From positions 18,724,001 through 18,788,000 of the forward strand of contig OX442316.1 in the NCBI GenBank assembly GCA_949358305.1: 64,000 nucleotides of DNA. The letters run 5' to 3'. This DNA comes from Strigamia acuminata (Eukaryota > Arthropoda > Chilopoda > Geophilomorpha > Linotaeniidae). A program made the position numbers and the translations under genes. Positions 57,101-59,212 of this stretch are shown here, one piece after another. The first letter of the stretch is position 1; each line of letters opens with the position of its first letter. The notes below the pieces were generated by a model. It had not been told where the DNA came from. It saw only the letters and a list, made by a program, of their open reading frames with translations, and did not search any database.

Positions 57101-59212
57101 GATTATAAAATCTTTTGGAATAACCTTCTGTATAATATACGGTATGTATGAGACCTATATAGACATCGTGTCCTGCCGGCAGGACAAGACACGTTCAGAG
57201 AAATGCAAATTCCAAGCAAGTAAAGAGAGATCGTTAAAAATAAATGCTTGGCGCATTGAGCACATTGGATTTGCTACACGGCACAATGTTTGTTTTAGAA
57301 TTTTGGCTCAGTGTCCAGCCAGCAGAATTTTCAATTCAGTAAAATGCAAATTCTGACCAAACAAAAAGAAATCATTGAACACGTTGAATACATTGCATTT
57401 GCTTGATAAATAATTTTATTTCAGATCGTCCAGACCTCAAAATTAAATATTTTTTTCTATTTTTTCCATTGTTTTGAAATTAGCTAATCCGTCCCTTTAA
57501 ATCCTATAATCTTTTAAATCTTTATAAGCTATTTTTTTCTCTCGGCCTCTCGGTGGTTTGAAGCCCGGATTAATAACAATCCGCAAACTAAAGCTCAAGA
57601 CTTGATATGTGACGTCATTAGATTATATGCATCATTTGGCAGCACCAACTCCGATAACAGCTTAAGTCAATCAATAAGAGGAGGAGTTGAGCAAATCCCA
57701 CGAGAGAATGTCGTGGTCTTTTGACGCTCTCTAATTTTCAAGATGTTTACTTTCTGCCGAAACTAACTAATCCAATCGATACCGAAGAAACGTTGAATAT
57801 TTTTCCCATCAATAACGTATTTTGCATTCCACACAAACGCCATTTTTATCAAATACTAAAGAAAAAACTTTTCCAAGATATTGAATTCTGTTGAAAATAA
57901 TAAAAAGAAAAAGGAAAAGAAATGAGAGAAGAGAGAGCGAAGAGAAAAAGTAAAGAAGGATTAAAAGAAGAAAGATGAGGGGCAAAGGGTGGGAAATAAG
58001 CTGAAAAAGTACAGCCGCTCAGCACAAAAGATCACGTGCCTTTCACGAGCGCCATCTCCTTCTCGCGGGTAAATCAAGTGGAATAAATTTGGCAACATTT
58101 GCTGTTTGTTTGTTTGGTTGCAGTCTCAAGTTTGAACGCATTTCGCGAGTTTGTCCACTGATCCCACTCGCTGTTCGAGCCGATGAAAAAGAAACGTTTC
58201 GCGATCAAGAGGCCATCAACGCTTCATTTATAATTGAAGCAGTTGTGGCAAATTTATGGGTGACATCATTCAATGAATTTACTCGTTTTAAACTTTTCCA
58301 AGCCTAGAATTAAAACCATGAAAGCAGTGACATGTCACGCCAGGACGTAATTCATGTTTGTACGAATCAGAGAGAAAGAGAGAGAGAGGAATAGTGCACG
58401 GTGCTGCAAATCCATCATGGCTGCGGGCTATTAATTAAGTTTCGCCTTATTAGGCTTGGAAATTAGAGTTATGTATGACATCGAACTTGGAAAATGAATA
58501 CGGGTTTAGCACGGCGACTTATCAAATTACGATATTTCAATTTGACAACGCATCGCCAATGCGCAATTCCTCGTTTCCAAGTCAAACATCAAAGTATTTC
58601 CTCCAAATATTCATAATAACTCACTCGCATCAACACCCGTGTAAATATTTGAGTAGAACTAATGGGGAAATAATTATACTCAGCTTATTTGTGTTTAGAT
58701 TAGATCCATTAATTTGCATTTTCTCGTAAAATGAATCACATTCACAGTATGCAATAAAATATTAATCATTTCATGAAAACTTGTGTCTGCGCAATTTCAA
58801 ACGAAAAGATGAAAGGAAAAAAAAGGAAAAAAAAAGTAAAAAGGCAGAAAGAGAAGAAGAAGAAGAAAAAAAGAAAAAAAAAGCCATTTACCTGCTCTGA
58901 CATTAACTTCACGGCTGACAATGGTCCCGACGGGATTGGATGCAGTGCATCTGTATACTCCCACATGAACACTGGATTTATATTCCTCCCCTCGGAATGG
59001 TAGGAAGTGTAACGTTCCATTTCGAAGTTGTTGTCTCAGTGCTGGCACATCAGACACAGGTGCGCCGTCTGCGTGAATCCACCTAATGACGGGCAAAGGA
59101 TTTCCATGCGCGACACACTCGATACGAGTACCCGTGAAATTAGAAAAGTCCACGTGAGATGGTGGCTCCGTGATGAATATTGGACCGTGCGGATCGCTCT
59201 CAGCTCTGTCCA
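8547..59212 (-). CDS. Dscam: Dscam-family cell adhesion receptor gene (33 coding exons, 5' exon missing)
   Basis: Single-pass Ig/FN3 receptor of the Dscam family, known in arthropods for homophilic recognition in neurons and, for Dscam1, in haemocytes. I joined 33 minus-strand exons by GT/AG sites and phase, giving about 1,864 residues after the missing signal peptide. By residue in the joined product: Ig1 1-108, Ig2 to 210, Ig3 to 309, Ig4 to 403, Ig5 to 502, Ig6 to 593, Ig7 to 688, Ig8 to 787, Ig9 to 886, FN1-4 to 1294, Ig10 to 1384, FN5-6 to 1579, membrane segment about 1590-1620, then the tail. All ten Ig domains keep both cysteines. Domain-boundary introns are phase 1, as expected for exon-shuffled Ig/FN3 modules. 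No exon carries a frameshift. Which Dscam paralogue this is cannot be settled from sequence alone. Coordinates here span introns; exons follow separately. Confidence 0.95.
8748..8930 (-). CDS. Dscam: Dscam exon: cytoplasmic tail 4
   Basis: Encodes [20 protein letters not shown], then [20 protein letters not shown] and [10 protein letters not shown]. Acceptor ATTATCAG, donor CCTG before GTAAAA, phase 1 to 1. Tyrosines in YSPLDYE and VHYP could be signalling sites, but this is inference. Confidence 0.85.
9021..9096 (-). CDS. Dscam: Dscam exon: cytoplasmic tail 3 (76-bp exon)
   Basis: A small exon between TTTTCCCCAG and AAAG/GTGAAC, encoding [20 protein letters not shown] and EAREK. It was found by phase: it is the only sequence seen that links the phase 0 exit upstream to the phase 1 entry downstream, with good splice sites at both ends. 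Its sequence was not independently recognised. Confidence 0.75.
9172..9311 (-). CDS. Dscam: Dscam exon: cytoplasmic tail 2
   Basis: Encodes [19 protein letters not shown], then [22 protein letters not shown] is a conserved Dscam tail motif, which supports the frame. Ends at GATAAT before GTAATA (phase 0). Without splicing, the frame stops three codons later. Confidence 0.87.
9381..9554 (-). CDS. Dscam: Dscam exon: cytoplasmic tail 1
   Basis: Encodes [18 protein letters not shown] through [18 protein letters not shown] and DDVNCPEK. Two overlapping donors exist. AAGT before GTAAAT was chosen because it keeps the next exon open, while the one two bases earlier creates a stop. Confidence 0.88.
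9643..9801 (-). CDS. Dscam: Dscam exon: juxtamembrane and transmembrane segment
   Basis: Encodes a short stalk, then a hydrophobic helix (from [17 protein letters not shown] to CFFF) and the basic stop-transfer NRRKYSRYQ. Phase 1 to 1. Insect Dscam1 has two alternative exons here. Only one is visible. Confidence 0.94.
9880..10176 (-). CDS. Dscam: Dscam exon: FN6
   Basis: A complete FN6 on one exon: [54 protein letters not shown]. The W.DGGCP..HF.IQYR block is diagnostic. Phase 1 to 1. Confidence 0.95.
10270..10455 (-). CDS. Dscam: Dscam exon: FN5, second half
   Basis: Encodes [18 protein letters not shown], then [20 protein letters not shown] and STKGT. The GY...YKR..G.WEE and L.CGTRYQ patterns are strongly Dscam-like. 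Phase 1 to 1. Confidence 0.95.
10535..10636 (-). CDS. Dscam: Dscam exon: FN5, first half
   Basis: Encodes [20 protein letters not shown] through TDDASPIQG. Phase 1 to 1, acceptor TTTTCAG. The usual FN3 tryptophan at this place is replaced by leucine-rich sequence (ELLLKS). Confidence 0.92.
10875..11029 (-). CDS. Dscam: Dscam exon: Ig10, second half
   Basis: Encodes [18 protein letters not shown] through [18 protein letters not shown]. Phase 2 to 1. Separated from the first half by a 66-bp intron, one of the shortest in the gene. Confidence 0.94.
11096..11210 (-). CDS. Dscam: Dscam exon: Ig10, first half
   Basis: Encodes [20 protein letters not shown] through [22 protein letters not shown] and W.....LPC.. 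are family features of the Ig inserted between FN4 and FN5. Ends phase 2 at TTCAA before GTAAAT. Confidence 0.93.
11211..12123 (-). other. Dscam intron (FN4 to Ig10)
   Basis: No repeat or exon recognised apart from purine-rich runs. Confidence 0.7.
12124..12280 (-). CDS. Dscam: Dscam exon: FN4, second half
   Basis: Encodes [40 protein letters not shown] and TPLAK. The Y.FWVTAST..GEGE block is the hallmark of the fourth FN domain. Phase 0 to 1. Confidence 0.95.
13120..13259 (-). CDS. Dscam: Dscam exon: FN4, first half
   Basis: Encodes [17 protein letters not shown] through [20 protein letters not shown]. The P.PNG.V..Y..YM pattern fits FN4. Phase 1 to 0, donor GAGCAG before GTGAGG. Confidence 0.94.
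13260..15751 (-). other. Dscam intron (FN3 to FN4)
   Basis: 2.5 kb of AT-rich sequence with short purine/pyrimidine tracts. Nothing supported. Confidence 0.7.
15752..15919 (-). CDS. Dscam: Dscam exon: FN3, second half
   Basis: Encodes [17 protein letters not shown] through [20 protein letters not shown] and FCRTKED. The FTNYSV.VLAYT..GDG block is diagnostic of the third FN domain. Phase 1 to 1. Confidence 0.95.
16329..16590 (+). mobile_element. decayed LTR of the BEL family
   Basis: Starts TGTAAAATCT like the intact LTR. It shares CGAGGGC..GTT..AAG..GCCCTCT, ATG.AAATT, GCTGACCGGA and GTGGACCC with it, in the same order. The 3' third cannot be aligned by eye. It lies in the intron after the FN3 first-half exon, about 50 bp from the splice donor, in the same antisense orientation as the full element. 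Confidence 0.7.
16640..16786 (-). CDS. Dscam: Dscam exon: FN3, first half
   Basis: Encodes [17 protein letters not shown] through [20 protein letters not shown] and FYHVPPELG. Phase 1 to 1. A decayed BEL-family LTR lies about 50 bp beyond its donor. Confidence 0.94.
16787..17466 (-). other. Dscam intron (FN2 to FN3) with GC-rich island
   Basis: Contains a TC run (16915-16945), then a stretch far richer in G and C than the rest of the window (about 16950-17350). This includes GAGGAC repeats and GCAGAA repeats. No gene is supported. Confidence 0.6.
17467..17707 (-). CDS. Dscam: Dscam exon: FN2, second part
   Basis: Encodes [20 protein letters not shown], then [31 protein letters not shown] and FTSED. 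Phase 0 to 1. NG.ILGYY.GY and FTKY.VLVQAFN.MGSGP are classic Dscam FN2 patterns. Confidence 0.95.
18312..18382 (-). CDS. Dscam: Dscam exon: FN2, first part
   Basis: A short 71-bp exon encoding [18 protein letters not shown] and the FN3 tryptophan in VKITWK. Phase 1 to 0. The phase 0 exit matches the phase 0 entry of the next exon. Confidence 0.92.
18863..19030 (-). CDS. Dscam: Dscam exon: FN1, second half
   Basis: Encodes [16 protein letters not shown] through [19 protein letters not shown], ending VSVTTTEE. The conserved YTFRV.AEN.VG block is the end of an FN3 domain. Phase 1 to 1. Confidence 0.94.
19031..19499 (-). other. Dscam FN1 intron, part left of gypsy
   Basis: Intronic sequence with no recognised feature. 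The remainder of this intron continues at 24172-25148, also featureless. Confidence 0.7.
19500..19504. repeat. gypsy target-site duplication, left
   Basis: CAATC before the 5' LTR, repeated at 24167-24171 after the 3' LTR. Confidence 0.9.
19505..19637 (+). repeat. gypsy 5' LTR
   Basis: A very short LTR (133 bp). It contains GCGCCGTTAGATGGCGC (possible 5-bp stem), the perfect palindrome TGCTAGCTAGCA, and AATAAA for 3' processing. It matches the copy at 24034-24166 at every base I compared. Confidence 0.95.
19638..19655 (+). other. gypsy primer-binding region
   Basis: TTGGCGACGAGGGAAATT starts immediately after the 5' LTR, where the tRNA primer site is expected. The tRNA identity is not assigned. 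Confidence 0.6.
19770..23978 (+). CDS. gypsy Gag-Pol polyprotein
   Basis: One uninterrupted frame of about 1,402 codons from the first ATG (19770). A longer reading starts at GTG 19755. Approximate residues: Gag 1-235; zinc knuckles 240-280 ([20 protein letters not shown] then [14 protein letters not shown]); aspartic protease near 340 ([12 protein letters not shown]); reverse transcriptase 450-650 ([14 protein letters not shown] and [10 protein letters not shown]); RNase H from about 765 ([33 protein letters not shown]); integrase zinc finger near 1005-1040 (HRGHQG ... CIPCQ) and DDE core near 1060-1170 ([25 protein letters not shown]). The C-terminus is highly acidic. All catalytic blocks look intact, so the element may be autonomous. 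Confidence 0.95.
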   Translation: MADETGGVAGFLRTAGIPPFDVHGEATTQSQRWKRWLSRLEMFLIAAGIKDDGRKMATLLHQAGEEVFSIYETLAIEEEDRNFDSVKEALTKYFVPGKNMQFCIYTFRVSRQEVTESLDKYQMRLRQLAVGCEFHDDDREIKSQLILGTNMNRLRRQGLRDDTLTLKQLLDLGRGYEASEYQAKQMEGGEKETTGDVNWVRAPIEARKRANSNAETRRNEPMVTAAQSGSGGLRNFGNRKCFNCGRAWPHAPPQECPARSVTCRGCGKVGHFVRFCRGKRSDGGGADKKTNIVGRIYNEESDDEELFTIGMCAERERGRSKMPEVRLTIGGENKCTRFVVDSGTSVNILGREDYRAMQRRPTLTESRAKLLTYGSDEPLPLLGRTELMLHYEGQQMCVTAYVVDRPGASLMNYDTAKQMGIVKMVNNVEKSTIEEEIKRQYPKLFRGVGKLIDYQIHLHVDEEVAPVAQRYRPLPFRLRKKVENELERLLRMDVIERIDEGMGPTPWVSPIHCVDKPKDPDPNAIRMCVDAREVNKAIKRVRHTSPRLEDVVALAEGARYFSKLDLNHGFNQVELDEESRKYTVFATHVGLFRFKRLLFGINSASELFQDTVRQVIEGLSNCINIVDDIFIVGKTVETHDAAIHAVLRRLEEKGLTLNEDKCEVRRDEIVFFGHVFSAAGVAIDPRKVEAIERMGIPKSVTEVKSLLGMVVYCARFIENMAETLKPLRDLTRRSSGRFQWEEKHQKAWTSIKKQLGNKNILAYHDPAAVTHVTVDAGPNGLGAILAQVRSGEVEPRVVAYASRALTDVESRYSQIERETLAAVWAIEHFYLYLYGVNFLLFTDHKPLISIFGNRKARPSARIERLCLRIQQYVFEVKFTKGSSNPSDYMSRHAGSERKSDGVMSRTLENYINFVVRTRVPKSLTRARIAECTKEDASLRMLQRALRQHDGESEKLWKHDCLKSFRMLRDEFTIAEDGIILRGDRIVVPTSLRDEVVKIAHRGHQGVVKTKMLLRQKVWYPGLDTQVERLIAGCIPCQASVPVKARTPLEMSDLPDRPWQKIAVDFLGPFPDGKILFVVVDEYSRFPFVDGVSSTGARNVVAILRKRFSELGIPEVVKSDNGPPFSSNEFADFLGEMGVRHHRVTPLWPEANGEVERLMKTLNKAILTAVTEERKWYDEIYEFLMNYRATPHTTTGVPPADALYGRPIKTRLPQQFAKLDDEVMRQRDRNKKAEMKRLADGRRHTRGHGLAVGDVVLLKRRKINKLTTPYDPEPFVVTSVLGSQVTADRRGQSVIRNSSFFKKMRSKEEVRSDCRGEDEEEDERVGESRVEEGEGDEGDESETSESEEEERIEPVTAPALVEPVMAPVAAGPVDIPFTPRRSKRDKKKPSWQQDYDMCARKRK
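24022..24033 (+). other. gypsy polypurine tract
   Basis: Purine-rich ATAAGGGAGGGA immediately upstream of the 3' LTR, the expected plus-strand priming site. Confidence 0.75.
24034..24166 (+). repeat. gypsy 3' LTR
   Basis: Second copy of the 133-bp LTR, directly after a purine tract and directly before the CAATC duplication. Confidence 0.95.
24167..24171. repeat. gypsy target-site duplication, right
   Basis: CAATC after the 3' LTR, matching 19500-19504. Confidence 0.9.
25149..25280 (-). CDS. Dscam: Dscam exon: FN1, first half
   Basis: Encodes [19 protein letters not shown] through [19 protein letters not shown]. Typical FN3 strands B-C with the conserved tryptophan. Phase 1 to 1. The gypsy element lies in the next intron. 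Confidence 0.94.
25281..26923 (-). other. Dscam intron (Ig9 to FN1)
   Basis: Holds a 14-base C run near 26177-26190. Nothing else supported. Confidence 0.7.
26924..27072 (-). CDS. Dscam: Dscam exon: Ig9, second half
   Basis: Encodes [18 protein letters not shown] through [19 protein letters not shown]. It starts one base after acceptor TTTCAG (phase 2) and ends GGAAG before GTGAGT (phase 1). It closes the first run of nine Ig domains. Confidence 0.92.
27073..28422 (-). other. Dscam intron within Ig9
   Basis: The part from about 27950 to 28260 is richer in G and C and lacks simple repeats, so it could be regulatory. No specific element is supported. Confidence 0.6.
28423..28570 (-). CDS. Dscam: Dscam exon: Ig9, first half
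   Basis: Encodes [19 protein letters not shown] through [19 protein letters not shown]. The 3' end was chosen at AAACG before GTGGGT, because only this phase 2 donor joins in frame to the next exon. Confidence 0.88.
28571..29979 (-). other. Dscam intron (Ig8 to Ig9)
   Basis: No feature recognised. Confidence 0.7.
29980..30156 (-). CDS. Dscam: Dscam exon: Ig8, second half
   Basis: Encodes [11 protein letters not shown], then [35 protein letters not shown] and YLTVHG. The FPNG and GVGAGLSK patterns place it as the second half of Ig8. Phase 1 to 1. Confidence 0.94.
30848..30967 (-). CDS. Dscam: Dscam exon: Ig8, first half
   Basis: Encodes [16 protein letters not shown] through [18 protein letters not shown]. 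The conserved ITWKK precedes a phase 1 donor (ATCG before GTACGT). Confidence 0.94.
30968..32148 (-). other. Dscam intron (Ig7 to Ig8)
   Basis: Examined for a second Ig7 exon. None seen. Confidence 0.6.
32149..32433 (-). CDS. Dscam: Dscam exon: Ig7 (exon 9 equivalent)
   Basis: A complete Ig7 on one exon: [49 protein letters not shown], ending VLIVDG. Phase 1 to 1, donor GACG before GTAAGT. Insect Dscam1 and Dscam2 have alternative Ig7 exons. I recognise only this one, in introns of 1.2 kb downstream and 2.3 kb upstream. Confidence 0.95.
32434..34729 (-). other. Dscam intron (Ig6 to Ig7)
   Basis: Examined for alternative Ig7 exons. None seen. It contains a C run with TC repeat near 34560. 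Confidence 0.6.
34730..34891 (-). CDS. Dscam: Dscam exon: Ig6, second half
   Basis: Encodes [19 protein letters not shown] through [13 protein letters not shown], ending VNVKVQ. The LPYNRRQ and NGSLVI pattern is the family signature for this half-domain. Phase 1 to 1, donor CAGG before GTAAGA. Confidence 0.95.
34968..35078 (-). CDS. Dscam: Dscam exon: Ig6, first half
   Basis: Encodes [17 protein letters not shown] through [17 protein letters not shown]. Acceptor TTTCAG, donor CGAG before GTGAAA, phase 1 to 1. Confidence 0.94.
35845..36141 (-). CDS. Dscam: Dscam exon: Ig5
   Basis: A complete Ig5: [43 protein letters not shown], ending RLNVYG. Phase 1 to 1. The upstream pyrimidine tract is made of CTCAT repeats (gene sense). 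The intron separating it from Ig4 is only 195 bp. Confidence 0.95.
36152..36186. repeat. GATGA microsatellite in the Ig5 pyrimidine tract
   Basis: About six GATGA units on the plus strand read as CTCAT in gene orientation. They occupy about -11 to -45 relative to the Ig5 acceptor. Confidence 0.9.
36337..36618 (-). CDS. Dscam: Dscam exon: Ig4
   Basis: A complete Ig4 on one exon: [38 protein letters not shown], ending TAQLRLG. Phase 1 to 1, donor GGAG before GTAAAC. A short copy of this exon's 3' end, its donor and the start of the following intron also occurs at 241-310. Confidence 0.95.
37118..37293 (-). CDS. Dscam: Dscam exon: Ig3, second half
   Basis: Encodes [16 protein letters not shown] through [14 protein letters not shown]. 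Acceptor TTTCTAG, donor CGAA before GTAAAT, phase 2 to 1. The tryptophan in WFK completes the Ig3 core begun in the previous exon. Confidence 0.95.
38142..38259 (-). CDS. Dscam: Dscam exon: Ig3, first half (exon 6 equivalent)
   Basis: Encodes [14 protein letters not shown] through [15 protein letters not shown]. Acceptor TTCTTTAG, donor CACAG before GTGAGG, phase 1 to 2. This is the equivalent of the largest alternative array in insect Dscam1. Only one copy was recognised. Confidence 0.94.
38260..40434 (-). other. Dscam intron (Ig2 to Ig3)
   Basis: In insect Dscam1 the exon 6 array lies here. No second copy was recognised. It contains a CTCF-like motif at 39137-39155. Confidence 0.6.
39137..39155 (+). 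promoter_or_regulatory. CTCF-like binding motif
   Basis: TGGCCACCAGGCGGCACTA differs at two positions from the widely used vertebrate-type CTCF core (CCACCAGGGGGCGC in its extended form). CTCF zinc fingers are conserved in many arthropods. One match in 64 kb could be chance. Confidence 0.35.
40435..40581 (-). CDS. Dscam: Dscam exon: Ig2, second half
   Basis: Encodes [14 protein letters not shown] through [17 protein letters not shown] and PGRIIVT. Phase 1 in and out, with donor ACAG before GTATTG. It supplies the second Ig2 cysteine, and the SGEL/GGEL and HRLTGE patterns are typical of this exon. Confidence 0.95.
40582..42727 (-). other. Dscam intron within Ig2
   Basis: The insect exon 4 array would lie here or upstream. 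No extra half-Ig2 exon was recognised. Confidence 0.6.
42728..42889 (-). CDS. Dscam: Dscam exon: Ig2, first half (exon 4 equivalent)
   Basis: Encodes VVNQYFEV through [10 protein letters not shown] and MVTSW, ending VVP. Acceptor TTTGCAG, donor CCAG before GTATGT, phase 1 on both sides. In insect Dscam1 this position is a cluster of mutually exclusive exons. Only one copy was recognised here, despite a ~16 kb intron upstream and 2.1 kb downstream. Confidence 0.95.
42890..48801 (-). other. Dscam Ig1-Ig2 intron, part downstream of the BEL element in gene sense
   Basis: Non-coding. Includes an AT palindromic run (43911-43950), a possible solo LTR (about 44940-45400), TC runs and TTTACTTTAT repeats (46790-46880), and an AAAT microsatellite (48086-48153). 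Confidence 0.6.
48086..48153. repeat. AAAT microsatellite
   Basis: Run of about 16 AAAT/AATG units. Confidence 0.9.
48802..48806. repeat. BEL target-site duplication, left
   Basis: ACACG immediately before the 5' LTR, matching 54902-54906. Confidence 0.9.
48807..49189 (+). repeat. BEL/Pao 5' LTR
   Basis: 383 bp, beginning TGTAAAATC and ending TCTCGAAA, so it lacks the usual terminal CA. It contains three adjacent inverted repeats at 48953-49037. The boundary is set by comparison with the 3' copy and by the target duplication. Confidence 0.95.
48953..49037 (+). other. cluster of three hairpins in the BEL LTR
   Basis: Three consecutive inverted repeats: GAGGGCT with AGCCCTC (8-nt loop), CCGGTC with GACCGG (6-nt loop), and GTCGACCC with GGGTCGAC (8-nt loop). 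The same cluster is in the 3' LTR at 54665-54749. The position would fit the transcribed part of the LTR, but the transcript start is not known. Confidence 0.7.
49190..49208 (+). other. BEL primer-binding site
   Basis: TTGGTGCCGAAACCCGGGA directly follows the 5' LTR. It has the form of a tRNA 3'-end complement beginning TGG. The tRNA is not assigned. Confidence 0.75.
49276..54480 (+). CDS. BEL/Pao Gag-Pol polyprotein
   Basis: One 1,734-residue frame from ATG to TGA. Approximate residues: Pao-type Gag region 120-310 ([17 protein letters not shown]); three cysteine knuckles 355-415 ([40 protein letters not shown]); aspartic protease near 465 ([11 protein letters not shown], with DPG in place of D-S/T-G); reverse transcriptase 690-890 ([22 protein letters not shown] near 880); RNase H 1055-1190 ([25 protein letters not shown]); integrase zinc region near 1375-1410 (HKRALHGG ... 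CITC) and DDE core 1440-1560 ([28 protein letters not shown]). All motor and catalytic blocks are present and in frame. Confidence 0.95.
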   Translation: MAEEISVVKMQRSVARRMATNTITKAKTILATIPLNELDLKKIKVHLKTKISELKVLDARILATLTDEDEIDAEITQCEDNYNEKAIDCEVEIDEALRKINVPPATPPATPITNNYHGTANVPHEATMKLPKYEAIKFRGDPLEWDDFWGNFEISIDSKTSITNKSKLVYLKSYLDGEAALVLKGLPPVDENYPIAKELLVERYGRTDVILSAHMRALMKMKPVSDILDPVPLQKLYDRCESHVRGLHAAKMNSEAIDATACPLIMGLVPKQISLEFSRQHPDGKYQAKDLLNMIRAELVHHNKIENFQDLHRTKEGEKKEKVEKSDPERTFRKNNDRTPSARILNTTISNCMFCSKSHERDGCATTLAERREYVMKNGRCFKCMKKGHTSKTCSYRVTCKLCQKNHNYLVCSGASNSDPDRVITHVSTNVELPVLTPPPVATLATIFVRAKFQSREAIIQCLIDPGSQSTFVLSSLAKDLKLEKKSTERLTVHTFGNQTPQDVVRGRFDLKLCHVDDTNRSIDVVALETAWITKPIKTELQAGLRAALERDDINVEFNKYTNFDIFCLIGADCIAKILTGRIQKVEDDLLAVETIFGWTLMGSSANVVSLSTMVTRVFSVRLEERLDDGLKKFWELEAIGIRHETEDESSTDRNSCAIRFREQVTREDGRYVVPLPWLVDPSQLNNNYEVAKRRFWNLVRKFKRNPGFYQSYKKIFDEQLRDGIIEEVTEHDPEHSYFMPHRAVVREERATTKIRIVFDASSKGKNELSLNDCLDSGPNLLPEILKLLVLFRRELIAYLSDIEKAFLQLLLRHQDRNYVSFLWVPENWNGLDFLTPRVMRQIRVVFGVSSSPYLLNDSIQLHLEEMKTQYPDTVEQIKEKFYVDDLLDSMRTEERVLTIFHEARELMMEAHMPLRKWHSNSQRLREIFAKEIPEDSKLMDSDKHQTTVLGLVWDYVADTLQLEIGEWAEEKIVAGEGSKRKIVQSVAKIYDPLGFASPFAIIGKLMFQELWARNIGWDNALPPDVAKQWAHWFEQIVLLRKISVGRPYSLNLDDKSQQELHFFCDASPKAYGVVLYVRTKNGHTVDVSLCLSKSRVAPLKSLTLPKLELMSALLLSRIATKIQVLGVQRVFYWTDSSITYFWIREQQKKSNPFVANRVREIRANTDVARWRHCPGKVNPADKLTRGMEAEKLLLDVEWWQGPEWLKKSETHWPQGLENSDDNVEEFEEVEIQINLTRSQKKMDPIFDVEKFGSWNRGIRITAWILRFVRNARKRQSFVGPIKAREVEEAENYWFGFMQRSKFTEEMHNLQNKVKLNKDSPLSEMSIAVDENGLLRINSRIRHHAGAKDFIIPIILDASSPLTRLIIQDCHKRALHGGLGDTLAEFRSRYWAQRARKLVKTFVAKCITCRRINAKLMTQAIGLLPADRINRAAPFQIIGVDFAGPLYTRNGEKAYIALFTCAVVRAVHLELVSDLTTEKFIMAFKRLISRRGIPSIVYSDNAKTFKRAEKDLALFINEFSGEQLQGFLSQHKIQWKFIVELAPWWGGFWERLVKTVKLSLKKVLGRSSLCFEELTTVLTEVEAVINSRPITYVTDNPEEREPLTPSHFLIGTRITSLPDIYSSECRVDNSKRPELVKRWKLRQRLINLLWRRWSHEYLVELREFRHVRASREIQVEDLVLIQEQGQPRLTWKTAKVFETFVGRDGKIRSCKLLLPGGKILRRPVQRLCSLEVSE
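54519..54901 (+). repeat. BEL/Pao 3' LTR
   Basis: Second 383-bp copy, identical by eye to 48807-49189. No obvious polypurine tract precedes it: the upstream sequence is TTCCCCCGGCAG. Confidence 0.95.
54902..54906. repeat. BEL target-site duplication, right
   Basis: ACACG immediately after the 3' LTR, matching 48802-48806. Confidence 0.9.
55511..55735. repeat. GATTCGG tandem array 1
   Basis: More than 20 irregular copies of GATTCGG, separated by GG, AAA or ATGG spacers. False ORFs arise on both strands. Confidence 0.9.
56085..56195. repeat. GATTCGG tandem array 2
   Basis: Units of GGGATTCGGAAAGATTC, more regular than array 1 and about 350 bp from it in the same orientation. Confidence 0.9.
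56325..56395 (+). mobile_element. pogo/Tigger-like transposon terminus
   Basis: TA followed by CAGTCTAATCTTGTTATAAC and repeated TATAACGAAC motifs resembles the ends of pogo/Tigger elements, which duplicate TA. The opposite end was not found. Confidence 0.45.
57169..57186. other. 18-bp perfect palindrome
   Basis: TGTCCTGCCGGCAGGACA is its own reverse complement and is GC-rich within AT-rich intron DNA. Confidence 0.85.
58892..59212 (-). CDS. Dscam: Dscam exon: Ig1
   Basis: First recognisable coding exon. It starts with two bases completing a codon from an unseen upstream exon, after acceptor TTTGCAG, and ends AGCAG before GTAAAT (phase 1). It encodes all of Ig1. The stretch DFSNFTG, the cysteine contexts IECVAHG and VYRCTAS, and the ending SREVNVRA match the family pattern for the first domain, which takes part in homophilic recognition. 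Confidence 0.95.

Larger units (their letters stand above)
54907..58891 (-). other. Dscam Ig1-Ig2 intron, part upstream of the BEL element in gene sense
   Basis: Apart from the two GATTCGG arrays, the Tigger-like end and a CAGTGGCGGATTAA-type transposon scrap near 56585, nothing is recognised. Confidence 0.6.
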
